Source: Wurfbainia villosa
Lineage: Eukaryota; Streptophyta; Magnoliopsida; Zingiberales; Zingiberaceae
Direction of reading: 5' to 3'
NCBI GenBank assembly: GCA_025175895.1
Contig: CM045992.1
Coordinates: forward strand, 121,112,377 to 121,176,376
Length of the DNA: 64,000 nucleotides
Every line of letters starts with the position of its first letter. The first letter of the stretch is position 1. A model generated the notes under the pieces. It was not told where the DNA came from and made no database searches. It was given only the letters and a program-made list of their open reading frames with translations. A program made the position numbers and the translations under genes. Positions 11,810-25,182 of this stretch are shown here, piece by piece.

Positions 11810-14086
11810 CGCACCCAAACGAAGCGAATTAAATATGAAGAAAATATATATATAATTTTACAAAATCTAAAATATTATTAAGAAATATATAATAGATTTT
11901 TTTATTTCGTTTTATTTAAATATTATTCCAAAGCATTTGGAATTTGTGGTTATAGGACAAAATTTAAATCATTTTAAGAAATTTAATTATCTTTGAACAG
12001 AACGACCAGAGAACGACATAATATTATAAATAATTATGGACGGATCGACCAAAGTGTTTTAGATTTTTTATTGAAAAAAATAAGTCGACGAGACTTGACT
12101 TGGACAAAAATAAGTCGATTACACAAAGTGAACAAAAAAACTCCACAAAGAAAAATTAAATTTAAATTATAAAAATGACATAAGAAATATCGCAAGTTGA
12201 TTATAAGATTTAGGTCAAAAATATGTTTTTAAGATTTAAAATTTTAATGTATTCCATTCGAGTTATTTCATAGTCAAATATGGATTCAATTTCATTGTTT
12301 CTATAGTCAAACTCATTTGTAAATCAATTTATAATATTTTTTATGAAATTATCACAAAAGTTTAATTTTTATTTTTATTTTAATAAAAAATAATCTCGCA
12401 TATAATAAAATGCTTAAATATTTTTTTACCCCTTTCAATCTACAGAATTTGATGTCAAATAAACAATAAAGACAAAGTCGAAACGATTACAATATAATCA
12501 CATTCCACATGGAACTCCATCATTAAATTACAAATAAATGGCCGGAAATCTTACTGATATATGTCTTGATTAGATAAAGTGATTTAAAAGATTGACAAAT
12601 GTCAATTAACCACAAGATTAAGAGAATAGGTCATGACGGCCTCATTAATCAGAAATCTAACAAAAAAATATACTGAGTAGGTCAGGTTAAGCTTGCTGAA
12701 ACTTAACAATCAGACATTCAGAAGCAAGTCTTTAAGTCAGATCTAATTACTTAATTATGCTTAATATACTTGCTAATCACAAGTATCTACCAGAGTGATA
12801 TGTAATAGAGTTGATAGTAAAGTCCAGCTTTTCAACCGTGTTTGGCACATAGGATTAAGAGAATATTAATTGATACTGAAAGAGATAATACATGATGATC
12901 CATTTTCAAGATAACTGAATGGAAGAGCTTAGATTCTGAGTTGACTTAGTTGACTCAGTAGTGTTTGTCCAGCTACATGTTATAGATAAGTCATAAGCTT
13001 AGGGACAGACATGCATGCCTACCTTTAAGCATCAACTGATACAATTGTTGGCTTTCAGTCTGTAAATTTAAAAAGAATATGTCTGTGTAAAGTTTTTGAC
13101 CGATTCCAAGTGGGATGAGGTCCTTTCAAACATTGAATCAGCTTTTATTTCTTTTGGTATTCTAAGCAGTGATGAAATTGCTCACCTTTTTGTCAGGCAC
13201 AGATCAATATTCTGCATGGTTCCAACATTGTGATAGATTTGTTTCAGAAACATGAAATGTAATGATGTTTTCTGAGAAAAACAATGAAAGTTCCAAATTA
13301 TGGGAGTCAACTAATGGCCGAGGAGGCAAGAAAATGACTCATGAGATCACCAGATGTAGAATAATCTATATGATCGATAAGAGTGCAAACGAGATATGGA
13401 AAATAGTTAACAGAGCAATTGTTTTTAATAAGACATTCCATTTCAACAGTGCAGTAACCTCTGCACAAAAAATTCAAAAAAAAAAAAAAAAAAAACTGTG
13501 TTCAACTTTTATGTTTACAGGGTAGAGTTCTGGCACATGGAAATCAATTTACAAGTCTGAAGGAATTCACTGCCAAGAAACTAAGTGAAATGGAAGATAA
13601 ACATGCAAACAATCAAAACCACGAGAAATTTACATGATTTGGCTCCGGATTTACAAAGGTTACAAGAGTATAATTGGAGAACAAAACTCTGAGAATCAAC
13701 GAACCCTGACATGTTAACAAGCACCCCAATAAAAGCTCAACAAACATGAAATCTTACATGTTTAACAAATTGTTCATCAGAAGGGGATTGAATTGAGTAG
13801 TAACATACATCTTAGAGGCCACCATCAGATAAGATTATCCAAGAACGTCCTCATCAATGATCATATAATCACAACTCATTTAACTAATCAAGTATAACAA
13901 GAATCCAGCTCCAAAGGCATTAAAAAGGTTTCACGTAGAACATTAAAAGCATTAGCTTGGATATCAATTTCCAGTTTTGTTATCCCTGATAAAAAAACTA
14001 TCCATTAGATTACCGCGAGAGGAGATATTACCATAGATTCGGTGGTGACGGTGGCGGTGGCCGGAAATGGAGAATGGAAGGAGGCA
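11810..14086. other. Intergenic, nothing recognisable
   Basis: AT-rich spacer. Short open frames occur, but none has family motifs or coding-like composition. A poly(A) run lies near 13477. The right end should contain the 3'UTR of the minus-strand RING gene. Confidence 0.5.
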
Positions 14087-15013
14087 TTAGAAGATGTCGA
14101 GGATCTCAAGAATTTCACGGTTGCAGAGAGGGCAGCTGCCACGGATGATCCAGAGCTCGCGTGAACAGATGCGGCAGAAGGTGTGGCCGCAGGGGATAAA
14201 GGCTGCTCCTTTGTTCCTCACCATACACACGCAGCACATCGACGACGTAGCGCCTCCGCCGCTTTCCGCCTCGTCCTCCACCACCGCATCGGCCACCGCT
14301 GTCACCAGGGATAGTCCCTCCATCCCGCTTCCGCCCCATTGACGGTCGGTCTGCTCCAGTAGCGCCATCAAGGACACTCTAGCCGGCTCTTCTTGCGCCG
14401 CCTCCTCGGGCGCAGCGGCTGGGAAGGGCAATACCGTACTGCCGCTCGGATCGGAGTCTTCACCGGCACTGATGACCTCGTTGCCCTCTTCGCTGACCAA
14501 GGGTACTTGCGGTTGTGGTGGGGTCTCTCCCGCAGCCGCCATGGCATTGACAGCAAATTCTGAGTTAAGGTTGGAGTCTGAGGGGGGCGGGGAGACTTGG
14601 GCGGCAGTGGGGTGGCCGGAGTCAACTGCCTCAGGGTTCGAAATTGGATTAAGTTGGCCAAGGGAGGCAAAGCCGTCACTTTGGAGACGAAAGTGGTCCC
14701 TTAAGGTCCTCCACGCCGCGGAGTTGCTGGAGTCCCTGTCCTCCGCCGCCACCCCGTTAGCCTCCTGCTCTTGTAGGATGATATCAAGAAGCGTCCTTCC
14801 GCCGATGCCGTCTCCACCGGAGGTGGCAGAATCATCTTTCTTTTCGCACCCGATGGCCGCTTCCAGCGTCAATGAATCGCGACGGGTGAGACGCGTCACC
14901 TCCTCTTCCCGTTGCTTGAGGAGGTCCCGAAGACTGGAGGAGTCGTTGATCAATAATTGCTCTGACAGCGTCACACTTCGCCGAATCTCTCTACCTTCGA
15001 TTCGAAGATCCAT
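14087..15013 (-). CDS. Plant RING/U-box superfamily protein, 308 residues
   Basis: A single uninterrupted frame. The N-terminal two thirds are low in recognisable domains and acidic/Pro-Ala-rich. The start MDLRIEGREIRRSVTLSEQ and the segment LRDLLKQREEEVTRLTRRDS look like a helical region. The C-terminus (about residues 255-308) is a C3HC4 RING: CCVC, then CGHTFC, CSREL and CPLC, ending EILEILDIF. This terminal RING plus EILDIF tail is characteristic of a plant-specific family of putative E3 ligases. Role and substrates are unknown. The coding region is GC-rich. Sequence above 15013 is probably the leader, possibly with an intron. Confidence 0.82.
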   Translation of the reverse strand: MDLRIEGREIRRSVTLSEQLLINDSSSLRDLLKQREEEVTRLTRRDSLTLEAAIGCEKKDDSATSGGDGIGGRTLLDIILQEQEANGVAAEDRDSSNSAAWRTLRDHFRLQSDGFASLGQLNPISNPEAVDSGHPTAAQVSPPPSDSNLNSEFAVNAMAAAGETPPQPQVPLVSEEGNEVISAGEDSDPSGSTVLPFPAAAPEEAAQEEPARVSLMALLEQTDRQWGGSGMEGLSLVTAVADAVVEDEAESGGGATSSMCCVCMVRNKGAAFIPCGHTFCRICSRELWIIRGSCPLCNREILEILDIF

Positions 15014-16588
15014 AGTTTATCACAGAACTCCAGAAATCCCCTTCCCACCGGCCAGGCACCGAAGAATCTACAACAAGCACCCCAGCGATCGAACTCCAAC
15101 ACCGGGATTCATATGTCCTTAAACTACAAAGATCGATTCCTCGCCCATTTCTAGCATCTAAACTACTCCGATTCTTCCGGTCGAAATCGAGAAGAACCTG
15201 AAAAAAAATCACCATTTTTCTATCATCAACTACAGAAACAGACAAAAGCAGACATCAGCGATGAGCCTAGGCATCAAAATAAGAGACAAGATCGAGTCTC
15301 ACCGACAAAGGCGACAAAAAAAAGAGCGATAAATGATTAAAAAAAAGACCTTTTGGAATCGGCGTCAACCAATCCAAACCCTTCTACTACTCTGATGGCG
15401 CGTTCCACGCTGGCTGATCATGGCGTCGTCGTCAAACTAAAAGGCGCGTCGAGAAGCAGGACCGAGACGCATGCCCCGTCCCTCTTTCTTCCTCTTCGCT
15501 ATGCCCTACGGCTTCTCGGCGGAGGCGCCGTACAAGTGTCGAAGTCGTCGGCCATTGACTCCCTCCTCCGCCTGTTCCGATTTATCAACTCGCCGTATTC
15601 CAATCCGACCCCTCCTCAGCCCTCGCTCGCGGAGGTCCACCGCAAATCACCCTTATTGCCCTCTCCCGTAACGCTGACGCACGACCGTTACGCTACGCGT
15701 GTCGTTCGACAGTGACGGCTCAAATCATTGTGCCCGCGTGCCGTTACGCAATGCCCGATCTCGCCCCGTAACGGGCCGCTACCTCTGAACCCCAAATCAT
15801 GGATTGTCACGTGCCTTTGTCCTCCAATTTTGAAAAGTGTCGAAGCTGGATGGGAAAAAAATAATAATAATACAGATATTATAAATTTAGATATTTAATA
15901 GCAATGAATTAGTAATTAATTTATATTATAAATGAGCACATTAAATAAAAATGGATGCATAAATCAGTCCCCATGTTACCAAAGTTATTCAAAAGGAAAC
16001 AATATTCAAATATTTATATTTATTTCTTAGTAAATTCTGGATTAAATTAAGTTATACATGCATCCTCAATTACAATCATCAATGCCTTATTTAATTAAGT
16101 TAAAACATAACCATCATCTAAATTATAACTAACTTAGAATAATCTCTCCACTGAGAATGAATGTTCCGCTAGTATTTAGATCCTTCCAAAGTTTATTAAT
16201 TATAATTTGGAAATTATATTAAGTTAATTAGAAGATTCCACGTAATTATGTATGAAATTGCCATGCCATGGCCACGTGTATTGGATGGGATCCATTACAG
16301 TATTGCACAACATTTTTTTTTCTTAAAAATAAAAAGTAGCCGTTGAATTTAAAAATTATTAGTTCGTGAACACAGTTTGTAGTTTTTTTTTTTAAAAGAG
16401 TGCCAGGTCACTGATCCATGGAGAGCAGTCAACTCATGTTTCACCGTCAGATCAATTTCATCCCGACCGTTAATTTTCTTTGACCCTTTCGGATAAAGAG
16501 TCGATAAAAAGACGAAAATAGTCAAAATAGTGGAGGCGAGAATCGAAAGGTTGACAGCTCAACCTCGTCGGCTGACTGATCAGCTCTG
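15014..16588. other. Divergent promoter region between RING and AT-hook genes
   Basis: The two flanking genes point away from each other, so both promoters should lie here. A GC-rich stretch at 15350-15780 has open frames without recognisable motifs and is more likely leader or promoter sequence than protein. The remainder is AT-rich with no gene. Confidence 0.45.
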
Positions 16589-17818
16589 ATGGTGGTGGCC
16601 TCCGCCACTCCGCCGGCGGCCGCCGGCCATAGCCTCCAGCATCCTCCTTACAAAGAGGTAATTCCTCAGCGATATTCATGATTTCTGCCTGTTGTATAAT
16701 GGCGAATCGGATCTGATCTGACGCATTTGTTTTGCTTTCGTGTCCGGCAGATGATAGTGGCCGCTGTGAAGGCGCTCAAAGATAAGCGAGGGTCCAGCGC
16801 CCAAGCCATCAGCAAGTTCATCCGCAGCGCCTACACCGACCTCCCCCTGAAGCACAGCACCATTCTGAAACGCCAGCTCCGCCGCCTCAAGAAGCGCGGC
16901 GTTCTTTTCATGGTCCGACACTCCTACAAGATAGCCGCCGCCGTGGACGGCGGGATTCCAGCGAAAGGGGAGAAGAGGAGGCCGGGTCGCCCTCGCAAGG
17001 TCGCGCCTGCTGCGGAGGGAGAAAGGAGGAAGCCTGGTCGGCCGAAAAAGGGCAATGCGGAAGTTAGTAAATCGGATTCCGGTGCCTCCGTCCCGAAACG
17101 GAAGCCCGGGCGGCCGCGGAAAGCTGCCGACGTGTGGAATGCGTCGGATTCTCCTGCTTCAGTGCCAAACCCCAAACGCAAGCCTGGACGGCCCAGGAAG
17201 GGTTTGATGGCAGCGCCAGTGCTTTTAGGAAAGCGGAAGAGGGGCCGACCACCAAAATTGTCACTTGCCGCAGCTAATCCCGACGAGGAGAGAAAACGGA
17301 GTCAACCACCGAAAGCGTCTGGCGAAGCAGTTCAGTCCGGTGAAAACCAGATTCTTGGTGGACCGCCATTAGCATCAGCGGCTTCAGCTTCACCGAAGGA
17401 CAAGAGGAAACCTGGTCGGCCGCCGAAATCGTCTTCCGACGCATCTCAACCCGCTGCAAAGCTGAAGCTTTTCCTGGTGCCAAATGAACCCTTAGCCAGG
17501 GCTGAATCCAGTGGGAAGAGGAAGCGGGGTCGGCCACCAAAATTTTCCCCTCACGCAATTCAATCCGGTCAATCCCCAGCTGAGCCACCCAAAGATGCAG
17601 CAGCAGGTGGTGGTGGCTCGCCGTCTGCCAAGCGGAAGCCTGGTCGTCCACCGGGAAGCACCGCAAAGAAACCAAATGAAACCGGGAGTAAGAAACGCGG
17701 CCGCCCCAAGAAGCACGACATTCCCATGCCTACAGTAGAGGGATCAGACACGGCAGCGCCGATCGTCAAACCGCGAGGGAGACCTCCCAAGAAGAAAGAT
17801 TTAGAACCAACAACATGA
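16589..17818 (+). CDS. Linker-histone (H1/H5) domain protein with about ten AT-hooks
   Basis: Two exons, 16589-16657 and 16751-17818, join in phase 0 to give 378 residues. The first exon supplies the start (MVVASATPP) and ends PPYKE. It continues as MIVAAVKALKDKRGSSAQAI and SKFIRSAYTDLP, the globular winged-helix domain of linker histones (about residues 19-90). The frame alone would suggest a start at 16727, which would miss the first part of the domain. The rest is a basic tail with about ten AT-hook cores of the type RKPGRPRK, RKRGRPPK or KKRGRPKK spaced 15-45 residues apart. Plant GH1-HMGA/HMG-Y-type proteins combine these parts, bind AT-rich DNA in the minor groove and act in chromatin architecture in the nucleus. 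Ten hooks is more than the usual four or so. Confidence 0.88.
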
Positions 17819-18897
17819 AGGCGTCGATCGATCTTCTCTGAACTAATGCATTAGAATTAGCGTGACTCAATTTCTGCTCTCAGTTTGCCAAGACAGACAC
17901 CATTTTGTTCTTGTGTAGCTTGCCAAAGTTCTTAGTTTGGCAGGTGTCAAAGTAGGATTGCTTGCTTGTTTGCTCAAACTAATTTACAATTTAGAAGGTA
18001 AAGCTTGACTTCTTTAGGATTCCAATTGTTATGAAATTTATAGCTATTGCAATGGAACTTCTCTGTCAATTCCTCTTTTGCTTGGTTACACTATCTATGA
18101 GATAAGAAGGGAATCCAACAATTTGCTCCTCCAGATGAAATGAAGAAAAAAACATTCTACATTTTGCATTTTTCTAGCATAAATCATTATCAGTATCTTG
18201 CTTTGCTGCAATCTATCTACTATCTACTATCCAATGTTGAAGAGTAACAAGACAAAAATTAAATAAATAAATAAATGCGAAATCTTCTAAATAAACCAAG
18301 AATTGGGAGTCACTTTTTGGCCTCGCTGAAGAATTATTTATTACAGATCAGCTACTAGTTCTTTAAAGAAACATGGCCATGAACAAGATCAGCTACAATC
18401 TCATATGCTAAGCATCTACATGATTAACATTGCCTTGAATGCAAAGTGGATGATAGATATCCTATGAACTTTCAGCTTGTGCAATCAAATAAACGCACAT
18501 ATCGGCGACCACAATATCTACTGTCAAACATGCCACCCAATTATGGTGCCTCTTTAGCTTTCTTCTCTTCTCTTATCTTCAATTTTACATGTCATGTTAT
18601 GTTACTAATCGATCTACACAGATCAAAAAGGTGCGATAGCATAGCAGGTTAACATACAACAAGAACAATCCTTTTAAACCAATTCAGGTGTTGTAAGAGA
18701 GCGATATCTCCATTCTATATTCTGCACTTGAAGCATTGCGGCTTACAGTTCAGATATAGTTGAATACGTGCTGACTTGTCCTGGCGGAGCGAGTTGAGAG
18801 CCACAGAGTAAGAGAACACAGGGAGGTGATGCATCTTGCTCCTTCGGCAAATCCAGTTTGAATTAGACATTACGGGGATGAAAAAATTTATCTGATC
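17819..18897. other. 3' flanks of two convergent genes
   Basis: Noncoding stretch between the stop codons of the AT-hook gene (+) and the lysine-rich gene (-). It contains a short AAAT repeat near 18260. No other gene was seen. Confidence 0.5.
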
Positions 18898-21800
18898 TCA
18901 GTATGGAATAACATAGGGCATCGCAATTACATCAGCTGACTCAATTCTTATCAGCTTATCCCACACTTCGGGTATCTCCTCGGCCTTGACCTTTGGCCTA
19001 GAACAATCACAAGGTGTGTTCCATAGCCATGATAAATCCTCTTCTTGTGGCAAATCTTCTACCTTGGGTATAGAGCATATTAGATCAAGATACTTGGAAT
19101 CTGGGTGAGGAGGCCTTGAAGAAACTTGGTTTCCTGTGTCATCTTCAAATGTGGGCATCTTCAAATCAAACGAAGATCGATCAGTAACTTTTGATCCATT
19201 CACACTGTGTTCCTTGTTGCACACAGGAGGAAGCTTTCCTGATTTGATGTTGTTTATGGTCTCAGGTTTCATTGAGGAACAAGCAGATTGAGATGAGTTT
19301 TCGATTCTTCCACTCTCTTCAAGATGGGAAGAAGATTTTCGGAATTTGCTAGGCTGGGATTTGAACTCTGTCAAGAATAAAGCAAAAATGTTGAAACAAA
19401 TCTAAGAAAAAGCAATCCAATGTAAATTTAGGAAGACTAATGAGGCTTGCAGATCATAAAACAAAAAGATGAAAAAAATGAGTACTTACCTGGTACAAAA
19501 CCATTCAATCCAAGTTCCTTCCTCTTCTTATTTTCATTAGTGCCTTTTTTGTCCATTTGGATAGCTAACAATTCAAGATTTCCACCATTACTTTCTCCTA
19601 GTTCTCGTGTATCAACATCTTTAATATATTCATGTTCGTCTTCCTCCCTAACTAATGTCAGCTTTTTCTCTTCCTCAATAAGTTTGTCAATCTTATTTTT
19701 GTTCTTGTCTTGAACTCTATCAGTCCCTCTATTTCCTTGTTCATTGTAAGCATACTCCGCTTTCTTCTTCTCTTTCGCTTCAATCCTTTTTTCTGATAAA
19801 TCCTTGTCCGCTAATGGGTTAACACTGACCACTTTTTTCTGGTCTATGATCATGTTGTTTGTAGCAAACTTCTTTACATCTACCCGATCACCAATTGCTT
19901 TCACAGAGCAAGCAACATCGACTGTTCTTTGAGGCAGATTGGAAAAGGCACTGGCTGATGGATCAACAAAGTTAAAAGATTTTTGTACCTTACTACTGGA
20001 TTTCACAGGAATATCGTTGCATTCCAATTTTGGAATTGCCATGTCTATTGCTGCATATGGACCATCAGATCTTTGTTGAATAACCATAGCCTCACTCACT
20101 AGTGGCTCCTTAACATCATTTCCAAATGACTTTTGCATCTTGTTTATACCATTTACAGTAACTTTGCTATGTTCAGTAGTTTTCTTCATCAAAGAGTCAT
20201 CTGATTGCAGTTCGTTACCATCATTTTCAAATAATTTTGGCACTTGACTACCAGGATTTACAGCAACATTGATATGTTCAAGAATTTTCTTTTCAGCAAA
20301 CGATTTTCTGCATGGACCGTCAGATCTTTGTTGAATAACCATAGACTTACCCCTCGGCAGCTCCTTAACACCATTTCCAGATTTTCGTAATTTATTGCCA
20401 GGAACTGTAGTGCCTTTGCTAAGTTCAATTTTCTGACTTTTCACAGTCGTTGCTGAATAAAGCCCATCTGGTCTTTGTTGAACCAAACAGGGAATTACTG
20501 GTTGGTCTTTGATAGCGTTTCCGAACAACTCGCTATATGAATTTTGGTCCTTATGTGCCACATTTGCTGATCCGAGGACCCCGATGAATCTTTGAATTGA
20601 AGCAGGGATTTTGCCTACTGATCTTTCCAATGGAACGGCTCTCCTTGATTGAGAATCCACACGAGTAGGAATTTCTTCATTCCTTGGAACTCCTGTTACA
20701 TCAAAGCTTCTTTGAACTGTAGTAGGAGAGTTGTCAATCATTCTCGTTGCTGCAATCTCTTGTTTGTCTTTGATCCGGCTGTGCAACTCATCAGACTGTT
20801 TATGATATTCAATCTCTCTAGCTTTGCATCTGCCATCATACATGCCTTCATTGTGAAAAAGAACCTGGTTTACATCCCTCTCTTTGAAAGACCTGTTTCC
20901 AACCTTTTCCTCATGCTTGTCCTTTTTCTTATGCTTTTCTTTTCGGTATTTTTTCTCTTTGTGTCTATCTTTGCTTCGATGTTTATCTCTTCTTTTCTCT
21001 TTGTCCTTCTCCTTTTTATGCCTTCTCCGTTTGTGCTTCTCCTGGAATGATAGTGTAACACTTGTGATTCTTCGTTAAGAATCTGTCATAAGAGAAACTT
21101 AGAACTATTTCGATGTCCCATTCTCGCTAGTTGCACTTCTAATGTACCAAAAGCTCTAAAAAACAAACGTGGATGAGGAAAAAAACTAGGAGTTAATGTA
21201 ACAATTAAAAGACAAGGTCAACTGCCTCCTTAAGTTGACTCCATGAGACTTCTACGACAAGAATGAGTTTGAATGTTGAACTATGACAAAAATCGATATT
21301 AAGAAACATGACAGGCAGCCATGTGATATCGATGAACACGCCTTAATCAGATCCAAGATTAGAACTGAACTTTGGGCATATGTATTTGAGAGAGTAAATG
21401 TTTACTAGAGAAATAGAATCCAAGAACCGAAACAGCCCATGGCTTTGTTTCTCCATGGCTGAAAATCCCTTCAGAATACGGTAGCTGGGATAAAGAGAGA
21501 AAGCAAAACTTATACACATCATTAATATATTTGTTACTTACAAAAGCATGAGAGCCATATTTGAGTCCTGAATCTACAACATGATTTCTACGAATAGTGG
21601 CACTATTAAGGAAACAAAATCCAATCCCTGAAAAAGTGGAAGTTGGGCCATGTAACTAGTCACTTTCAAGTGAAATGAGGAGGTGGAACTAAACTCAAGG
21701 AAAATAGGGGGAAACAATCTTATAAGCAGCAACTTAAGTCCCAAACCAGATTAGTAAAAATACTGCAATGCAGACAATAAATGGATTTTGTGTAATGAAT

Positions 21801-23072
21801 ACGATATTCAACAATGAGTTGAGTTCCATGCAAGATAACACCATGAAGCTTGTACCAGGAGTCTAGTTCCATGAAAGTAAAGCATTAATGTAACATCAAC
21901 ATCCAAAGAAAACCTAACTAGAGAAAGCAGTCATTCTTAATAAGTCAGAATCATTACCTTTTAAGCATTGCATCATGGATCTACAAAACAATACAAGGAC
22001 AAAAATGAAGCCCACAACAAACAGAAAGTCGAAAAAGACAATTTGCAAGGTTACATAAATCTTATAAAACAAAATCTAGCAAAACTTATTCGGTGACAAA
22101 AAGTTCTGCATATTGTTTGACTCTGCAGCTGGATAAACTCGTAAGTTCAAGTTCACAATGCTAAATTCAATGAAGCGATACAGATCATCTTGCAAATGAA
22201 AGTACTTCCCCACTCTAAACCTATATCAATTTTTGCATCTGTTTTTTTTTTTTATGTATTTTACTCATCAAGCTACCCTAAAGTAAACAAATGTATCATT
22301 CATTACCAGATATATTGGGTAAAATGATAAGGAGAACTGAAGTGCATTTGATGAGAGCCATGGTCAGCCAATGGAAAGAACTATTCATCATGACACCCAT
22401 CAATACAATGCTCCAAATCAATTATTGTATGAAAGAAATCTAACATTTACAACAGTAAAAGATGTACAGGAACTAAATAACAGAATATGAATATGACTTC
22501 GAATTATGGAGCAATATCTGAAGCATTTAGCTTATGAATTCAGGTGTCTGAACTGAAATGTCTGAAGTTGAACTGAAAACTGATTATGAAAAGCATTAGT
22601 CATTGACAATGGAGGTATAAGCCACTCCGCCTTATTTTCCAAGCTGAAAAATAATTGCAATTCAATGAGATAAAAGTCGATATATTATTGCATTCCTTCA
22701 TCTTGTTTTAGAAGCCTGATTCATACGATAAGAGCAGCCTAGTAATTTACAATCCTAAGTCAACTAAACAAGCCTTTTTAATAAATGCAATAGAAGGATA
22801 ACTATGACAATAAAGACCAATTATATAAAAACACCACCTACTGCATTACTTAATTTACTTAATAGTTGCTACCGAACACCAGTGTAAATCTACATGAAGT
22901 TGACAGAAGAAAGGAAAAACTGTCGATAAAAACTAATAATGGCAAACATGCTTGAAAATGGAGAAGCTTATCATATTGGCACCTTAGCCATTAAATTGAC
23001 ATGGCCGCTGCTTGCATAAACACTTTCCTTCTTCTCATGTCCTGGTGGTGGATAAGGGAAACAGCGAGACAT
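18898..23072 (-). CDS. Lysine-rich plant protein of unknown function (MSRCFP N-terminus)
   Basis: Three exons on the minus strand: 23072-22983, 21041-19490 and 19367-18898, phases 0 and 1, giving 703 residues. The first exon encodes MSRCFPYPPPGHEKK, the conserved start of a plant family often labelled glutamic acid-rich or Myb-like protein X. It then joins a highly charged block (EKHKRRRHKKEKDKEKRR and onward, about residues 31-85) that is probably disordered and nuclear. The middle contains repeated units with the words VIQQRSDGPY/C. The C-terminus carries a conserved-looking block, KYLDLICSIPKVEDL, then DLSWLWN and IPEVWDKLIRIESADVIAMPYVIPY. Function is not known and I do not assign one. 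The family does not contain a Myb domain that I can see. Intron 1 is about 1.9 kb. Confidence 0.82.
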
Positions 23073-24470
23073 TGTACAAATATCTTTAGTTGGCTAGGAA
23101 GCTTAATTTCAAATTTAGCTGTTCAAGTAAGGATCAACCCACGGGGGCCGTGTTCATGCTCAGGTCCATTACCACACTCTTTTTGTGTCCCGAAGCAACT
23201 GTACCACTCTACCCAACACCCCAAAACAAAGCCCTCTTGCTACGCCAAAGAACTTGTCACTTAAATTTCGTTTGGCTTGTCTGAAAACTCACATTTTATG
23301 GCACCTCGAGAATGCGCAGTGACACAAAAGCAGTGATCACCAACAGTTTCAACTACACGAGAACTGGATGAAGCAAATCCCAGGACAATTCCCAGATGGA
23401 GCCCTCTTCCATGTCTCAGAACGCCGTCAATTCCAGAACACCAAAACCACACTCCAAAATCGAAAGACGCCTCCTTTTTTTCACCAGGGAGCCGATCTCG
23501 GTAGCCCGAAAGATCCAAACCATGAGATGACACCAGCCGATATCCAGAACCCTCCACAGACCAATCTGTTGATCTCGGGGCCAAAACCCTCGTCCTTATC
23601 GATCCGGAAATCGAACCCGGCGGACACGGATGCAGATGCAGAGAGGAGGAAGAAGAAGAAGAAGCCACCAATCACTCGAAAATAGCTTGAAAAGAAGCAA
23701 ATAAGATCAAATTTCACAGCAAATAGACCAACAGATTCCGAGATTCGGAAGATTTTTGTTCGTTTGAGAAGGGGAATGGAAGGAGGACCAAGAAAAAAGA
23801 AAAAAAAAAATCGAGCTTTTCTTGATTTCTCGCAACCCGCAACCTACCACACTCAAATTTACGCCTTTATCAAGCGCCGCTCTCTTCGACCTCGCCGTTC
23901 CTTCGGCATGAAACCAGAAGGCGAGCAGAGAAGAAGAACCTGTCAACGGGGTTCAGGGATGGATATTTATAGTGAAGACCAAGGAGAATGAATGAGACAT
24001 TTATTTCATGGAATCATTGGTGTGCGTATCCACACGAAAACTAAATTGGATTAAAAAATAAATTTAACTAAAGATTCGGATTTGCAAATCTTAAATATGA
24101 AATCTTGATAAGATCATTCACTCTTAAGCCATCTCTAATTAAATTTTAGAGAAATGATGAAACTCTGGGAGAGGAAGACGATGGAAGGAGATGACATAAA
24201 TGGTCCCAATGGTTCATCATTGATGACTTTAATTTGCACAAAGGGCCACCATTAAATGCACACATGTATGAATAAAGTAACAAATATGATATTAATTATT
24301 TTAAATAATTAAGTAAATGATTTAAATATTGAGTTAGAAGTATAAAATATAAGATTTTAAAGGATTTTTGAAAAAGCTATTAAATCTCCTCCTTTTCCAT
24401 TTTTCTTTCCTCAGTATCCCCCTTCTTCTTCTCCTTGTCCTTCTTCCTCGTGCGGCGGAAGCAAAACCGT
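23073..24470. other. Upstream region of the lysine-rich gene, no other gene
   Basis: Probable 5' leader and promoter of the minus-strand gene. GC-richer patches at 23340-23960 produce open frames on both strands, but none has recognisable motifs. AT-rich from about 24000 on. Confidence 0.45.
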
Positions 24471-24514
24471 GGCGGGTAATGGAGAGGATGGAGTAGGAGC
24501 GGCAGTTGCAGCGC

Positions 24515-25055
24515 AGGGAAAAGAGGTAGTTTTTTTTTTTAAAATGTTTTGTTTTCGCCTTTTATTTTCACTGTTTCGTGTTTGTAATCGGAGATGCCGA
24601 CTGCGATCTGGTTAGACGGATTTCTTTCGCCGTGAATACTCTCTTTGCTTGCTCCAGAATGTTGCCCGATCGTGGCGCCCTCCTAGTGGGCTCGAGGCTT
24701 AGCAATCGGGGCGGGTGAAGAAATTTTCTATTTTCGGCGATTCATACTTCGGCGTTGATTCTGGGGATGGAGTGATATTGCTTAATCTCGAACAATTTAG
24801 AAAAGCGGCGCCGCCCTAGAAAGGTTGAATTTTCGCGTAGGGAAAATAGGTAGCTTTCCTTTTGTTTTCTCCTATTTTCACTGTTTCGTGTTTGTAATGG
24901 GAGATGCCGCCTGCGATTTCGACAGACGGATTTCTTTTCGCAGTTCTCGGCCATTTGCGTGGCCTTCTCGTCGATTGTTGCCCCAAAATACTCTTTGCTT
25001 GCTCCAGAATCTCGCACGATCGTGGCGCCCTAGAAAGGCTGAATTTTGGAGCTCT
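24515..25055 (+). repeat. Tandem duplication, two diverged copies about 330 bp apart
   Basis: The words ATTTTCACTGTTTCGTGTTT, GAGATGCCG, AGACGGATTTCTTT, CTCTTTGCTTGCTCCAGAAT and CGATCGTGGCGCCCT occur in the same order twice, starting near 24560 and near 24870. It looks like a duplicated 5' leader or leader intron. It lies just upstream of the PP2A fragment and may be part of the same broken gene. Confidence 0.7.
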
Positions 25056-25182
25056 TTCTTTGTTCTCTGCTTGATAATGCGTAATTACATTCGCAATTTT
25101 TCCTGAAGGACGCCTCTAGCTCTGAGAAACGAAGCTTAATTTTGGGAATGTTGAATTTACGCCGTGTTGTTTTTGACTTCAG

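Noticed and set aside
11472..11881. Short frames on both strands near 11.5-11.9 kb
   Set aside because: They overlap the 5' leader and promoter of the RIN4-like gene and a GA/CT-rich tract. No protein family fits.
15353..15715. 120-codon plus-strand frame between two divergent genes
   Set aside because: GC-rich promoter or leader sequence. No motif, splice context or conserved family was recognised.
16727..16750. Start MFCFRVRQ for the linker-histone gene
   Set aside because: These codons are the end of intron 1. The exon at 16589-16657 gives the PPYKEMIVAA join typical of the GH1 domain.
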